Shown here: positions 23,314-35,570 of the stretch, piece after piece
How the letters are laid out: the number at the start of each line of letters is the position of its first letter
How positions within the stretch are numbered: the stretch's first letter is position 1
Assembly (NCBI RefSeq): GCF_958979055.1
Contig: NC_084888.1
Span: 35,087,804 to 35,151,803, forward strand
Source: Alnus glutinosa
Lineage: Eukaryota; Streptophyta; Magnoliopsida; Fagales; Betulaceae
DNA: 64,000 nucleotides
Reading direction: 5' to 3'
Notes under the pieces: model-generated
Database searches by the model: none
Told to the model about the DNA's origin: nothing
The model's input: only the letters and a program-made list of their open reading frames with translations
Translations under genes and position numbers: made by a program

Positions 23314-26300
23314 TTATAATGTATACTGCAATTGGTATTGGTGAAGCCAATCTTCACCCTTCTCATAATAATCCGCTTTACTGAAAGTTTGTGTAGGAAA
23401 TTGTGAAGCAGCAGCGTAAGCCGCAGCCCCACGCCATGCATCAAGAACTGGATCCAGTGCTCTTACCACCCTTATAGGTGACCCACATGGCCTAATCATC
23501 CGAATTCTGTCTACCAAACGCTCACTAATACCAGGGAAAAGACAACTCCCACCGGTCATAAGTATTGAACTGGTCAGTCTCTCCTCCACACCTTGGCCCA
23601 CAGATGGCAACCTCCTTATTGAGACCCCAGCCATCTCATCTAACCCTGCCTGATCCACCCCTATCCAGTTGGGACGAAATAAAATTTCAGGGCATCGGAA
23701 CCTTTCAACACCAAGAATGATCTGGAAATCTTCCTTGGTGAGAGGACGAAGCCGTGGTGCTTCAACAGGTTGAGAGGTTCCTAATTCTGCTGGCTTGGGA
23801 ATGAATGTTGGATCTACTTCCTGCAATGGTATTAGTCCATTAAGACATGTACCAATACTAAACAATCAAAGACCAAAATAATAGTTGCAGATATAGATTC
23901 AATTAAAAAATGAAAACTGACCTGGAGCCTAGAAGAGATACGAGCCAGTTCTGCTTCATCCTGATCTAGTCCCTCATCATCATGATCATTATCTTTGCTC
24001 ATCAGTTTGTAGAGTTGCCAATCTTCATCCCTGGCACCAAAAGTATCCTCACCCTTTCCTCGATCAAAGGCTGCTGTAGTTAAAAGGCGCATCCTTTCCC
24101 TCTGGGCTGCATTCAATCTCTCACCACGACCAACACCTCCAGAAAAATTATTTCCATTTGTATGGTTCCCATTTGTCTTGAGTCGTTTCCGCTGCTCAAC
24201 TTTCTCAGAAAGATCTTTATACCTAGTACGCAACTGCTCTAAATAAAGCTCTGGGTTCTCTCTACACAAACAAGAAAGAGAAATACAATGAACAAATAGA
24301 AGGTATTTCATTTAAAGAAATCTATACTACTAATCATGTATTGAGTAAAGCAATCATTCTTAAAACCTAAGCATTATACTTAAATCCAGACACAATGGGA
24401 GATGCTTTTCCCTGCTCCTTTCTCCCTTTTCCTCGGCAACCCTAGCTCAATTCAACTATATAAAGCCTTACTTTCAACTACAAAGGCTTATCCTTTTCTC
24501 CTTAACACACGAACATAATAAATATAAAATAAAACAATCCTCAGCCCTACACATACAAGCGTTTTTCTTCATCTTGTTGATTTTTCCTTTCGCGTTCTAA
24601 TTCCGATTCAGAGCGTTTTTGTTTAGCTCGCTGCCGGCCTTCAGATGTGGTTTTAAGAAACAACTGCCTCCTCTTTTCCTTGAGCTGCCAAATGCCCAAA
24701 ACAAAGTGAACATATACCATTAATCATGAGAAAACTTGATAAAAGGGGGCAGAGCTATTAAGTAGCTGGTTTCCAAGACGGCATTGCAACCATAAGGTTG
24801 CATTTTCATATCCATCAGAAGCTCTAGCATTCAAATTCATAAAACTTTAGAATTCAATGGCCAAGATTCAAAATAAAAGTAAGACCTAAGAACTATAAAT
24901 GTTAGGTTATATATAAACTTCAGAATAAATGTTGGGGAATAGGGCTACATAAATAGGTGCTTGCAGCAATGATTTCTCGTAGGTTATTCCCTGTGTCTTT
25001 GTTTCTATTGCAATCTATCTCATCGCATCACATTCTGTTATGCGATATTTGGGAATCACCATCCATACCTTGGTGTAGGTTTGGCATAAACCTTTGTTCC
25101 ATAGTCTGACAAGAGGTGTATATTCATGTGTTGCTCCTTGTTGGTCCCGAGGGAGGGAGGAGGCTAGGTTATATCTAGAAAGTACAACCAATGGCAACTT
25201 AAAAGCAAGGAGGTTTATGATCAGCCATTTGCTATAAAGGCATACCTGCTCTGGTGTCAGCATGTCATCGGGGATATTGATGAGAGGAAACTTTTCGCCT
25301 GTGGCAGGATCTGTCTTCTCCTCAGCTTCAGCTAGGTCACCCTTTGGTTCACCTTTTGCTTTTCGTAAAGATTGGGTGACTTTCACGAGGGCAGCTTCTA
25401 TTTCCTGCTTGGAGACATAGCCAGTCTCTGACAGGAAAGATGGAATATCATTCTCTTCCACTTGTTCGAGCTGCTGTAAAAGAAATCCCAAATCATGCAA
25501 TTCATTTTCTAGTTCATTTATCCTAGATGACCTCTTTGCCTCAGCCATTTCTCGCAACCGTTGACCTTGTTTCTCCTTTATGGCTGCCTTTCTTGCAATC
25601 TCCTCTTCTGAAGGAGCCTCCTCAACTGGTGGTGGAGTCCATGGAAGCTGCCAACACCTAGTTTTATCTTCAGCTTCCTTGGCCCCTTTCTGTCACAAAA
25701 TTGCCATAGTTTATTGTCAGAGATTGAAAAGGATAATGGGAGGAAAAGAGCCATACACATTACCTGAAACAATCGGGCTTCTGAAAAATAATCCGGTGCA
25801 ATATAACAATGCTCCATCTTCAGGTCTTCAACCTTCTCCCATGTAAACCTGGCCCTGTTGCATTTAAACAAACACTCAGAAGCTTTGCACAAACAGTACT
25901 GAACAATAGAAGCAGAACCTTAATAAATTTTGTACTTACATGTGATGAGGGTATTTAAGTGAAAGAAGTTGCTTCAAGTAATCAGTGATGTGGTATCCAC
26001 CAATATTAGTTCGGCAGCTTCCATTATAAATAGGCTCCCCATCAATAAACTGAGAGTCAAGATGAAACACAATAATACACCAATGTTAATGCTCTTTTCC
26101 TTATTCTTTTTTTTTTTTTTCCTTCTTCCTTTTTCTCTCTCCATTTTGCAGTAAAATTAAAGGTAGTAACACTAATTACTAACAATGATGATGATGATGC
26201 ACAATGAGAATCACATACAAAAGTTCCCAAGTAAAACTAATTCATTAATAATTTGCAATCATGCCAAGCTGTTATGGTTGCTCCAAAACATAGTTAAACA

Positions 26301-28725
26301 TTAACCATGTAAATCCTGCATACATATTTATATAAGATGTCCGTTGCTTGAATAAATAATGCAAGGCTAAGAAACCATACCGGAATTACATGAGTTGTGT
26401 TAAATCCTGGACAGATAGCAAGACCATCTTTATCACAAACCCCAAGTCGTTGATTATACTTATAGCTGAATGCAGCATCAACACCAAATGCTGAGTAAAT
26501 AGAAAGAAAAGACAGATTAATCAAGCCAGCATTAGACACATTAAAGGATCAAAAGAGGACTAAAGCCAGTATAAAAGCATTTCCAAAGGAAGTGGGAAGG
26601 CATATAAAATATAACATAACAGAAACAACAATGCCCTCTGATCAGGCCCAATGCTTACACAGGCAAGGGCATGCCCTCCTTATGCAGCTCTTGAGCCAGC
26701 CCACTACGGATGTTCAAAGTTTGATGTAGTAGTTAGTGATAGTACCTACAGATGGAACTCCATAAGTCTCAAAAAGAAGCTCTGCCATTTTACTACGGGA
26801 TTGAACAGGGTTGCATATGCATTCTGTGATCAGGACAGGATGATCAATCTGTTCTGCCCTCAAGTGAAGATAAAATCAAGAAAAAGATCTCATGAGTATG
26901 TTGGCACATCCGAAACCTTTTTTTTTTGATAAATAAAATGAGATGGGGGGAAGTAAATAAATGTGGAGACCTTAATTACACAGAATAAAATATTTGGCAT
27001 AAAGCAACCATGCCAGATGCATTGTACAATAATATAGAAAATAAAAATATTGTATGGCATATCATGCATGTATCTATTAGCACCAATTTTACAGCTTGAC
27101 TTCACTCTTTGTTTCATGTCATTCCCAATGGTCTCCAAATACCGCAGATAGCTGAAGATGAATTTATTAGAATTCAAGTCCAGATTAATCTTATTTGGGA
27201 ATTAAAAAAAAAAAAAAATTATCTAGTAACCATCCATTTCATTTGAAAACTCCCAAAGTCAATACCATGAATGCAAACCACAATTTTTACCAAATTTAAT
27301 AGAAAACCACAATGTAAAACAATAAGTTTGCTGAATCAAAAGTCTTAACTATAATAGCACTACACATGACTGGAAACAACCACCAGCCTCAATCTTAACA
27401 AGAAACCATGGGACAATAGAAAACCACTGAACATACCAAAAACAGATTGGCAAAAATTAACCCTTCAACAGTGAAAATCCTAAAACATCAATATGTATCA
27501 AAATTTGTCCATTTTCATGATACCTCTGATCCATTTGCACCCATCCGATCAAAGCCGAAGTCAAGAATCTACAGATGCAAGAAAATATTAGTGAGGCCAC
27601 CATTCATGACACGCATTCATGCACACTATAGTAGCATAATATTTACTTTTCTGGATAAAGGAAAAGTAGCATAAGATACTAGTCTGGGTCGAAATCTCTC
27701 TATAAGGTTTTCAATCAATATTGCCATGCTATGTTGTGGGGAAAATGTTAGAGAACAAAAAAAGGATCTCATCTGACCAATTTAAAGATTCTAAAATGGG
27801 TGTTTCACAATTCACACAATTTAATGTGTATGTTACAGAAAGGAGCTAGGAGTTTTGCACTAACTCATTTAGCTTTCCCAGGTTTCAACAAGTTCGTTTT
27901 ATTTATTTGTTTGCCCTCTGGTATACCCCGCCAACCCCCAAAACAGAATTCTCTGTTTAAGTAGAGCGACAATGATAAGTTTTGATAAGCAGAAAATCCT
28001 GTACTCATAAAATACATAGTAAAGAAAGAAGAACAAGCTTACATATTCCATTATTTCGAACTGATAAACAACATTGCTATCAAAAGCCGAGCGAGGTCCT
28101 GAGCGAGTGCAATCGAAGTACTTCAACAATGCAGGGTCATGGTCACCAACAATAGTGACAGTTTCACCTGCAATACAAAGCAAAATCCCCATGCTGGAAT
28201 TAAACACACACACTAGATAAATAAATAAACACAAGAAACAAAGTTTATTTAAACCTATCAAATCAATTTTACAGTGGGATACGAAATGCAAAGAGGCTCA
28301 AATTCAAATTTTCACTACTTCGTTCTGCCACTTTCTCAGAAGCCAACCGGAACCTAAGAATCTAAACACCCTCTTTCCCTCTCAAGAGAAAAGAAAAAAC
28401 AAAACAAAACAAAAAATTTACAGAAAATGTGGGAATTAAGCGGTACCGGTAGCTTTATGCCGTGGCCTCTGAACAATGTTGCGGAAAATAACTCGAGGGT
28501 CTGTTTCTCCAGCCCATCTGAGCATTCAGGAGCACACAATAAAACACAGACAAAGATTACAAACACAGAACCAAATGAATCGTATACATATGTATAGGCT
28601 GAGTTAGGGTTTGTTTGGGGGTACCCGATACGGAAATAGGATGCGCCATTGTCGATGACGATGGGAGTGGTGGAGGGGATAAAACTGTAATCTGATTGGC
28701 GTTGAATTTGTGAAATGAACGGCAT
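23314..28725 (-). CDS. ARP5: Actin-related protein 5, INO80 chromatin-remodelling subunit, twelve exons
   Basis: ARP5 is a nuclear actin-fold subunit of the INO80 remodeller, involved in nucleosome sliding and DNA repair. Exons in transcript order: 28625-28725, 28447-28517, 28043-28167, 27524-27568, 26746-26848, 26381-26490, 25940-26049, 25764-25854, 25246-25689, 24557-24684, 23922-24261 and 23314-23820. They join without a break to 724 residues, which I recall as the Arabidopsis length. The first actin half has PIVIDNGASYFRIGWAGE (21-38), NPVQSRSKMAELLFETYGVP and FIDGEPIYNGSCRTNIGGYH. From about 253 to 556 lies the ARP5-specific charged insertion with coiled-coil character (EIARKAAIKEKQGQRLREMA, RTRYKDLSEKVEQRKRLK). 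The second actin half includes ILMTGGSCLFPGISERLVDR and ends at DWLHQYQLQYTL. Exon 5 uses the donor at 26745, which restores the PSVAFGVDAAF reading. Confidence 0.96.
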
Positions 28726-28955
28726 TTTCTTCAAATTTTTTTCCCTGGATTGGGATTCTGAGAATGAGGAATTAGGGTTTAGTGGAGCAGGGTCGGGTCG
28801 TGTGCCCAAGCTTGCTACGACCGAGACCAAAGCACATGCATAGTAGCAGCCGTGAGCCGGATTATTCAGAACCGCAAGCCGGCCGGTTCGAGTCACTTTC
28901 TTACTTTTGAAATTTGTGAGAATTGTAGAAGAGAAACAAAGGTTCAAAGAAAAAT

Positions 28956-29053
28956 GTTAAGACTTACTCCCAAACCCTTACACCTAATTTTTTACACCCT
29001 AATGTGAAAATTTCCACATCAGACACCTAATTTTTTTTTTCTTCTTTTTAAAA

Positions 29054-29097
<44 letters not shown>

Positions 29098-29593
29098 GGG
29101 GCAGTGAACCTCGGGACGACGGGATTTGGAAGGCCGACGGGATCGGGATGATGGGTCGGGACGCTCGGCCTGATTTGGATGGTTTGGGCTCTGGACGACA
29201 TGGTTTTCTAGTCGGATCTAGGTTTGGATCGAGACACTAGACCAGATCTGGACGGCAAGGTTTTTTGCCGAATCTAGGTTTTCAACCGGATCTCTCAAAC
29301 CCACACCGGTGTGCGTGGGTTCCGGCCGGATCTTTTCTGAGCTCAGTCACTGCCCGTCCATGGCCTTAAAAAATGGACGCTCGGCCGGAAATGGATGCTT
29401 GGCAGTGACTGTCTTGGAGGTGGCGGTGCCAGCGTGTTTCGGGGTGGTGTTGCCTGGTGGTTCGGGGGCACCAATCTTCCTTGTGTGCCTGAGAAGAAAA
29501 CCAAAAATAAAAAAAAAAAACAAAAAATTGATGTAGAATGCCACATCATGGTGTAAAAAATGGGTGTAAGCTTTTGGGTGTGAGTGTAGCAAC
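28956..29593. mobile_element. TIR element with a GC-rich core upstream of ARP5
   Basis: Terminal repeats of about 60 bases: the left end begins GTTAAGACTTACTCCCAAAC and continues through CTTACACCTAATTTTTTACA; the right end mirrors this with TGTAAAAAATGGGTGTAAGC and finishes GGGTGTGAGTGTAGCAAC. The core contains a (CT)n tract at 29061-29095 and a GC-rich block (29100-29500) unlike its surroundings. No ORF resembles a transposase. It starts about 230 bases upstream of the ARP5 start codon. Confidence 0.7.
29061..29095. repeat. (CT)n microsatellite
   Basis: An uninterrupted CT dinucleotide run of about 17 units inside the TIR element upstream of ARP5. Confidence 0.95.
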
Positions 29594-29627
29594 CCTCAAG
29601 TTCAAATATAAGTGTAAATGTGTAATA

Positions 29628-30160
29628 GCTCAGAGGTACTTATGGTTATACCCTATAACAATTCGTCGCCTTCGTTTTAAAAAGTATTACAGATGGCACT
29701 TGTCTTTAATGTATATTATTAGTTGGTACTTCCGTCAGTCCTTTGTCCATTTTTTTAGTGAATCTCCATGTAACTCACCTTAGAATGCCGACATTATCTC
29801 GGTTGCCACATTGCCACATATCATATATGATATTTATGCCCCATGGCCCTTGGGGGTGATTTGGCCAACTCTCAAGTTTTTTTTTTTTTTTTTTTTTAAA
29901 AAAAAGGTAATTTTTTATTATTTTTCACATCCTACGTGACATTGAATGCATAATTATCGTACGTGATACTTGGCCACGTGGCAATCGACATATGTGTTGG
30001 CATCCTAAAGTAGGTAACATGGATGTCCGTTTAAAAAATAGATGAAGGACTGACGAAAGTACCAACTGAGAATATCTATTAAAGACAGGTACCACCTGTG
30101 ACGCTTTTTGAACCGAGACGGCGATTTGATTTAAGATCTAACCACAAGTACCTCTAAGCC
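29628..30160. mobile_element. Foldback element with arms of about 190 bp
   Basis: The left arm (from GCTCAGAGGTACTTATGGTT) pairs with the right arm (to AACCACAAGTACCTCTAAGC). The similarity continues inward, for example TTAGTTGGTACTTCCGTCAG on the left against CTGACGAAAGTACCAACTGA on the right, to about 29822 and 29968. The loop is AT-rich with a poly-T/poly-A junction. No ORF is present. Confidence 0.8.
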
Positions 30161-30566
30161 ATTTAACTCAAAGTAAAAAGTATTTTTTATCTCACTTTGA
30201 TGATGTGATAGTGACATTGTTAATCAACTTTTGCATAGAATATAAATTTTGTGTGAAATTATTTATAAGAAAATTTTACAAAACAGCTTTTAGAAGTTAT
30301 ATATGTCTTTTAAGTTGCGTATGCATTTAAAAAATCATGTGAAAAGCATGTGCTATTAAAAAAAAACATGTGTTTCTCACCTATTAAGGGATACATGTCA
30401 TTTTTAAAAGTTTCTTACAAACTAGTTTGTACAAAATTTATGTCTCTTTAGATTAGCCTTTGTTAAAAAATAAATAAAAATCATGGGTTGATTGACAATA
30501 TCACATCAATAAATTGGGATAAAAGTGACGAGTGATTTCTTAAAAGTAATAGTAAGTTTTTAGGAA

Positions 30567-31212
30567 AAGTACACATACACCCATCAAACTACTATTTCAT
30601 TGCCAATGTCCTCCCTCCCCCGCCCCCCCAAAAAAAAAAATTACTAATTGTGTCATTCTCCCATCTAAACTATCAAAAGTTCAAAACAATGTCAATGTCT
30701 CCCTTAAGGCTAACAAAAAAAACAAAAATGACCTTAAAATTTTTTCAATATGACAAAAATATCTTTATAAATTCAAAAAATAAAAATTTAAAAAATTTTT
30801 AAAAAAATTGTTTTAAAAATTAAAATTATTAAAAATAAACAATAAATAAATAAATAAAATGATCACCTTAGTTTTCCAATTTTTTTTCGTTTACATTTAT
30901 ATTTTTGTTAATTTTTTTTAAAAAAAAAAAAATCAAAATTTAGTTTTTAGAAACAAGTTTTTTTTTTTAAAAAAAAAAAAGAAAAAAAAATATATTGGTT
31001 TTTTTTATTATTATTATTTTATATATATAGTTTTATAGTTTTTTGTTATAATATTAAGATTTTTTTAAAAAAATAAAATAAAATTATGAAGGTTATTTTT
31101 GTCATGGGAGGACATTGACATTATTTTGGTAGTTTGTGGGGTAAATTGCCACAATTTGTAGTTTATGATGGACATTGGTAATAGGGTGGTAGTTTAAGGA
31201 GGGTATGTATAC
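30567..31212. mobile_element. AAACTACCA-family non-autonomous element, copy 1
   Basis: The ends AAAAGTACACATACACCCAT and GGGTATGTATAC are inverted. Subterminal TAAACTACCA-type motifs recur in inverted orientation, as do CCAATGTCC and GGACATTGG. The interior is poly-A/T rich and carries TTATTTTTGTCATG. Two further copies lie at 35571-36565 and about 48960-49160. Confidence 0.7.
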
Positions 31213-32453
31213 TAGGGTATGCCAATCGGTAACGTCTCTCACGATCTTTCAATTTGGTTAATGTATTCTACAAATTTATCATTGGGTTTGTAATGTCTCT
31301 CTTCTGCCCCTAAAATGACAAAAATACTTTGCATAAAAAAAATAATAAAAAAGAAAAGAAAAGAAGCAAAAATTCAGAATATACCAAAATGATGCTTTTT
31401 TTTTGGGGAGGGGCGGTGGGGGGGGGGGGGGAATAGTTAAGATTACAACTAAGGATTAAGATGACCTTACAAATTGAGTGATAAATTGAAAGGAGTAAAC
31501 GTGATTTATGAATGAATTGAAATCTCATCAAGACTCAACTTATCACTTCTGAACTTTTCTATTGAAATTCCTATTATTCATTAGGAATGAAATGAGATAT
31601 GTGAGATTTTTAGAGAGCATTATAGTGGGACTATAATAGAAGCTATTGCCTGCGGGTCCAGGTTCTTATGGTCCTTTTGGAAACATAGTTGAATTTTAAT
31701 TTTTCTCTACTTTTTTAAAAAATAAATCATATTTTATTCAATTTTTTTAAATTTTGTCTCACAAAGTCAAAATTTGAAATTCGCGCAGTGAATTAGAATT
31801 GAATTCTGATTTCGAAAAATCTAACATTCAAACGGACCATTAAAAGTCCATCAAAGTTTCTCTTTAGGCCATCGACCCAACTACCTTTATTTTGGGCCGT
31901 GACCCATCAAAGTTTGAAGCCCAATAAAATGAGTCTTGGACCAAACCACCATAAGGTCTTGGCCCAACGTGGATCTTGGACAACTTGACAGCTTCTGGGT
32001 GAGTTCCCAAAAGTCCCAACTTTCAATGCACGTGGGGCACCAAACTTGTCGGTGAAGTCCCAAACGAAAACAACGTGGTCAAAGCCACTTGGCCCACTTT
32101 GCACCTGCTCCCTTCCTCCCTCCACCACAAGCCAGCTGGCCCATGGCCTAGGCCCTAGACCCCCTATCGGACCACACCCCACCATGGGTCCACGAGCACA
32201 GAGCATCCAAGAAGCGAATCCCAATTCCTATGCCACCAGCCAGCCATCCAAAAAAGGAGGGAAACGAACGTGCGGTCGAGATTCAAACCCACACATCCTC
32301 CCCGCTGAAGGTTCTCGCGCGTCCAAGTGGCAAAAATTACCGACCTTTTTTTGGACGTCAATTTTCCACGTCAATCTCAGCCTCAGTTGCTTCCACCACA
32401 CGTTTGGATAAAGTCAAAGAACGCCTTCCGGAACAAGCTAGAGCCAAGTCTCC
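31213..32453. promoter_or_regulatory. Spacer and upstream region of the SMR gene
   Basis: The distal part is AT-rich with a poly-G run near 31418-31430. Closer in, 31860-32450 is GC-richer and carries a palindromic G-box CACGTG at 32029-32034 and two ACGT cores, GACGTCAA near 32354 and CCACGTCAA near 32367. These are typical bZIP/bHLH sites and would fit stress or hormone control, but that is inference. Reading frames in this block have no recognisable domains. Confidence 0.4.
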
Positions 32454-32460
32454 TATATAA
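32454..32460 (+). promoter_or_regulatory. TATA box of the SMR gene
   Basis: TATATAA lies 65 bases upstream of the preferred start codon. A start site 25-35 bases downstream would fall at about 32485-32495, which argues against the earlier ATG at 32486. Confidence 0.55.
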
Positions 32461-32518
32461 ATTGTCTACCAACACTGCCTCCACAATGCTACCGCTGTTA
32501 AGAGACATACATGCATTA

Positions 32519-32737
32519 ATGGAGGTGGACGAGAGGGTTGTTGGGGCGGCGGAGGAGGGTTGTGGGACTCCTACACACAGTGGGTGTCGAATACCGGCGG
32601 CTTTCGAGTGCCCGCCGGCTCCGAAGAAGAAGCCGGTTCACGTGAAACTGCAGGCGCCGCCAAAGAATGGTTATTTTCAGCCGCCTGATCTTGAGGCTAT
32701 TTTTGCGATGGCACCGAGGGGAGAAGCTTGTGCTTGA
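32519..32737 (+). CDS. SIAMESE-RELATED (SMR) type cyclin-dependent kinase inhibitor
   Basis: SMR proteins are small plant CDK inhibitors that block entry into mitosis and promote endoreduplication. This single-exon gene encodes 72 residues. It shows the two hallmark SMR blocks: GCGTPTHSGCRIPA (14-27) and the adjacent ECPPAPKKKP (30-39). A C-terminal YFQPPDLEAIFA (52-63) matches the PDLE-type CDK/cyclin-binding motif also found in some SMR and KRP proteins. The start at 32519 gives MEVDERVV, like other SMRs, and fits the TATA box; an in-frame ATG at 32486 would add 11 residues. Its assignment within the SMR family is uncertain. Confidence 0.85.
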   Translation: MEVDERVVGAAEEGCGTPTHSGCRIPAAFECPPAPKKKPVHVKLQAPPKNGYFQPPDLEAIFAMAPRGEACA

Positions 32738-33095
32738 AGGGTCGTCGATGAATATTTTTTTTTCTTCTCTTTTTTTTAGAGCATATATCTAGGCGTAACT
32801 ATAGTAACAGTCTTAGTCTTACTACCTGTGGAATGAGCTCTCTTAAGTCTGATTTGAGCAATAGCTTGATTCAGTCTTACCAGAACATCAACGAAATCCA
32901 GAGTGCTTTACACTAATCAGCCATAGAAATTTCCTTTGCAGGAATCCAACCAATGCTAGCTCTAGTGTACCTAACAACTTTGAAAATCTTAAGTACGTTT
33001 AGAATATTGTTCAGATAGGATTACAAGTGTCGGTGATCAGGAGATATGTGACTGTAAATTCCTCAAATTCACTATTTTCTCCAACTCGACCAATT

Positions 33096-33146
<51 letters not shown>

Positions 33147-33656
33147 GTAAATTTCTTTGTTTGTTTGTTTCTTTATTTCTTTACTGTTGGATGGTTGTAA
33201 AGCAGGCTTTTAGCTTTAGGATTTGCTTAGTTTGCAATGTAAAAATTGATCTTTCGCTTTTTAATGTTGAATCTTTATCAAATCACTCTTTTAAGGCTCG
33301 CAACGCTATTAATTGATTTATTTCATACCCCTTTTGTTAACCTTTTAATCGTGATTAGTTTATATTAGATACACGCTACAACGTTGTACGTGTTATTAAC
33401 ACGCCAGTTAAGTTAAAATCATAAATTAAAATAATGATGGTCACACAATCATTTCCCTCTTATGTTGAAGGTGACTTTGTCTGTAGTCTATTTTTTTTTT
33501 TTTGGGAGAAAGAAGTCTTCCTCCGGAAGAAAGCACGAACTCGATCTTCAATAAGTGAGCATACCTTTTTGGGAATGCAGGTCTTGTTGCTTAATGGGCA
33601 TAGAATAAAAAGACATTATTGACAACAACTCGATCACTCTCATTAAGCTCTGACAG
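32738..33656. other. SMR 3' UTR and spacer with a (TA)n tract
   Basis: Probable 3' UTR, then a (TA)n run at about 33101-33140. No gene is seen. Confidence 0.55.
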
Positions 33657-34468
33657 TAGGGGTGTGCAAAACCCACCCGTACCCGTGAACCCGCCCTGTC
33701 TCGTCCCGTCTCATCAATAACGTATATAAGACATTTCTAAAAAAGTGCGAATCTTAAATATGCCAACCCGTTATTTATGGGACGGGTTGCGGTATTATAT
33801 TTTTTTTTCACTTGCACGCCCGCCCGGCAATCCCTTTATACTCGTACCATCAAATTTTTCTCAAAAAAATTATAAGAGTCATGACAAGGGGTGTGCCTTT
33901 GATTTCATCAAATTTTCCCCAAAAAAATTATAAGAGTTACGACTATGGGTGTGCTTTTGATTTCATCAAATTTTCCTCAAAAAAATTATAGGAGTCACGA
34001 ATTACCCAGGTTGTGTACCTTTGATTTCATTCAATACAGTTTTGCACTATCCATTTCATTTCTATTCTTATTCCATTCTCATATACACTTACATCTCTAC
34101 ATTCTCACATATACATATCCATTCAATTTGCAATCACAGAAAAGAATAAAAAAGTTCTTTACAGTTGGGTTTGTTGGTAATTTTAGTTCTTTCTTTTTGT
34201 TCTTGTTTGCTAGTAAGGTTCATTCAATTGGAATTTTCAAATTTTGAACTGGGTTAGCAAGATTGTGAATTATTTTTTTGATTTTGGGCCCCCAAAAAAA
34301 AAAGAATACCCAAACCCGCATGAACCCGTCCTGATTCGCGCTACCTGAGGCCCAGCGAGCTGACCATTCACCATGCGGGTTGCGGATCTCGATTTTCAAA
34401 CCCGTTTACTGTGGGCGAGTTGTGGAAAGCATGCAAATCCGGCTCAATCCGGCCCGCGCCCACCTCTA
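33657..34468. mobile_element. hAT-like non-autonomous element, TAGGGGTGTGC type
   Basis: The left end TAGGGGTGTGCAAAACCC is mirrored by GCGCCCACCTCTA at the right. The flanking octamers TCTGACAG and TTTGACGG agree at 6 of 8 bases, as expected for an old 8-bp hAT target-site duplication. The ends are rich in CCCG/CGGG motifs. There is no transposase. Confidence 0.65.
33848..34027. repeat. Three tandem copies of a 58-bp unit inside the hAT-like element
   Basis: Units begin at 33848, 33906 and 33964, each opening CATCAAATTTT and ending TTTGATTT. The third copy is six bases longer. Confidence 0.9.
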
Positions 34469-35570
34469 TTTGACGGTTTAAGGAAGGGAGAAGGGTTCCA
34501 TTTTTTCGTCTCTCTCAAGCCGAATCCATGTGAGCTAGGTGAGTCAAATCAAATCCCTAACACAAAGCCTAGTCCACAAGCTTCTTTGGGGATGGAAAAT
34601 TTTCTTTTTTCCAAGTTTGGGTAAACTTTAAGAGAATGAGACTGAGATATTTTTTTTTAAAAAAAAATAGTAATTCAACCTTTTATTTCAAAAATTTAAG
34701 TATATGTTTTGTCAAAATATTTAATTTTCAAAAAAGTAACAAGTTTTATAAAAAACAAGGTTTTGTATTTTTGAAAATTGAGTTTTTTCTTTTTTGGTTT
34801 GCTTGTTGGAAAAATATGACCTTAGTGGTGTGGGCTATATTTAAAAATCTGTTTGAATAACTGAATATTTGAAAAGAATTTTCCCTTCTGATCAACGGGG
34901 CAATAGCAAAAGCCCTTTTTTTTTTTCCTTGGGGTAGGGCCTAGGAAGCAACTAGCCCTGACACGTTGAAGACATATATGTAAATGGCAGGTTTTGAGCA
35001 CAACTTGAGCCCGGCCTCGGTCGGCCCACTTGTTGGACTCGTGAATGCAATCACGTATACTGTAAAGGCAGCCCATGGTAGCGGCTTGTTTGGAAAGATG
35101 AATGGGAAGCATAGAAAAAGTAATGACACAGTGGTTTGAGGTCATTGTACGTGAATGAATGAGTGGGAGTTTGAAAGGTTTTGAATAATAGCGGCAAACA
35201 CGGAGGATGTAGTGTTCTTTTATAAATGGAATTATTGTACTATTGGAGTGGCAAAACTCAGTGATTAAAGGGTACGAGGCGTACCGGGGTGTCTGTCTGG
35301 TCTAGTGGGTTTTCTCTGGGCAGCGGAACTTCACCATCGGCATTGGATACTTAATTGATACTGCCTCACTTCTGGGTCCACTTTCAGCAACATTATTGTA
35401 CGGCACAGTTGTTTGGTACTCCAAATATGCTTTTTATATATATATATATATATATATTGGCTCTTTTTTTGTTTTTTAATATATATTTATATTACATGCT
35501 TCATCATTTAATTAATAATTCATCGATCCCCTCCACTTAATTAATACACAAATTATCAAAGTAAAATTAT
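34469..35570. other. Intergenic spacer
   Basis: No gene, RNA or clear mobile element is seen. A (TA)n tract lies at about 35437-35457. Confidence 0.5.

Noticed and set aside
28880..28900. Possible tRNA B-box (GGTTCGAGTC) upstream of ARP5
   Set aside because: No matching A-box, acceptor stem or cloverleaf could be drawn around it.
29061..29095. Regular CT repeats considered as a CRISPR-like or satellite array
   Set aside because: They are simple dinucleotide microsatellites with no spacer structure; the genome is plant nuclear.
31907..32411. Overlapping frames of 105-121 codons on both strands upstream of the SMR gene
   Set aside because: All arise from a GC-richer promoter block; none shows a domain, and the SMR gene gives a better explanation for the region.
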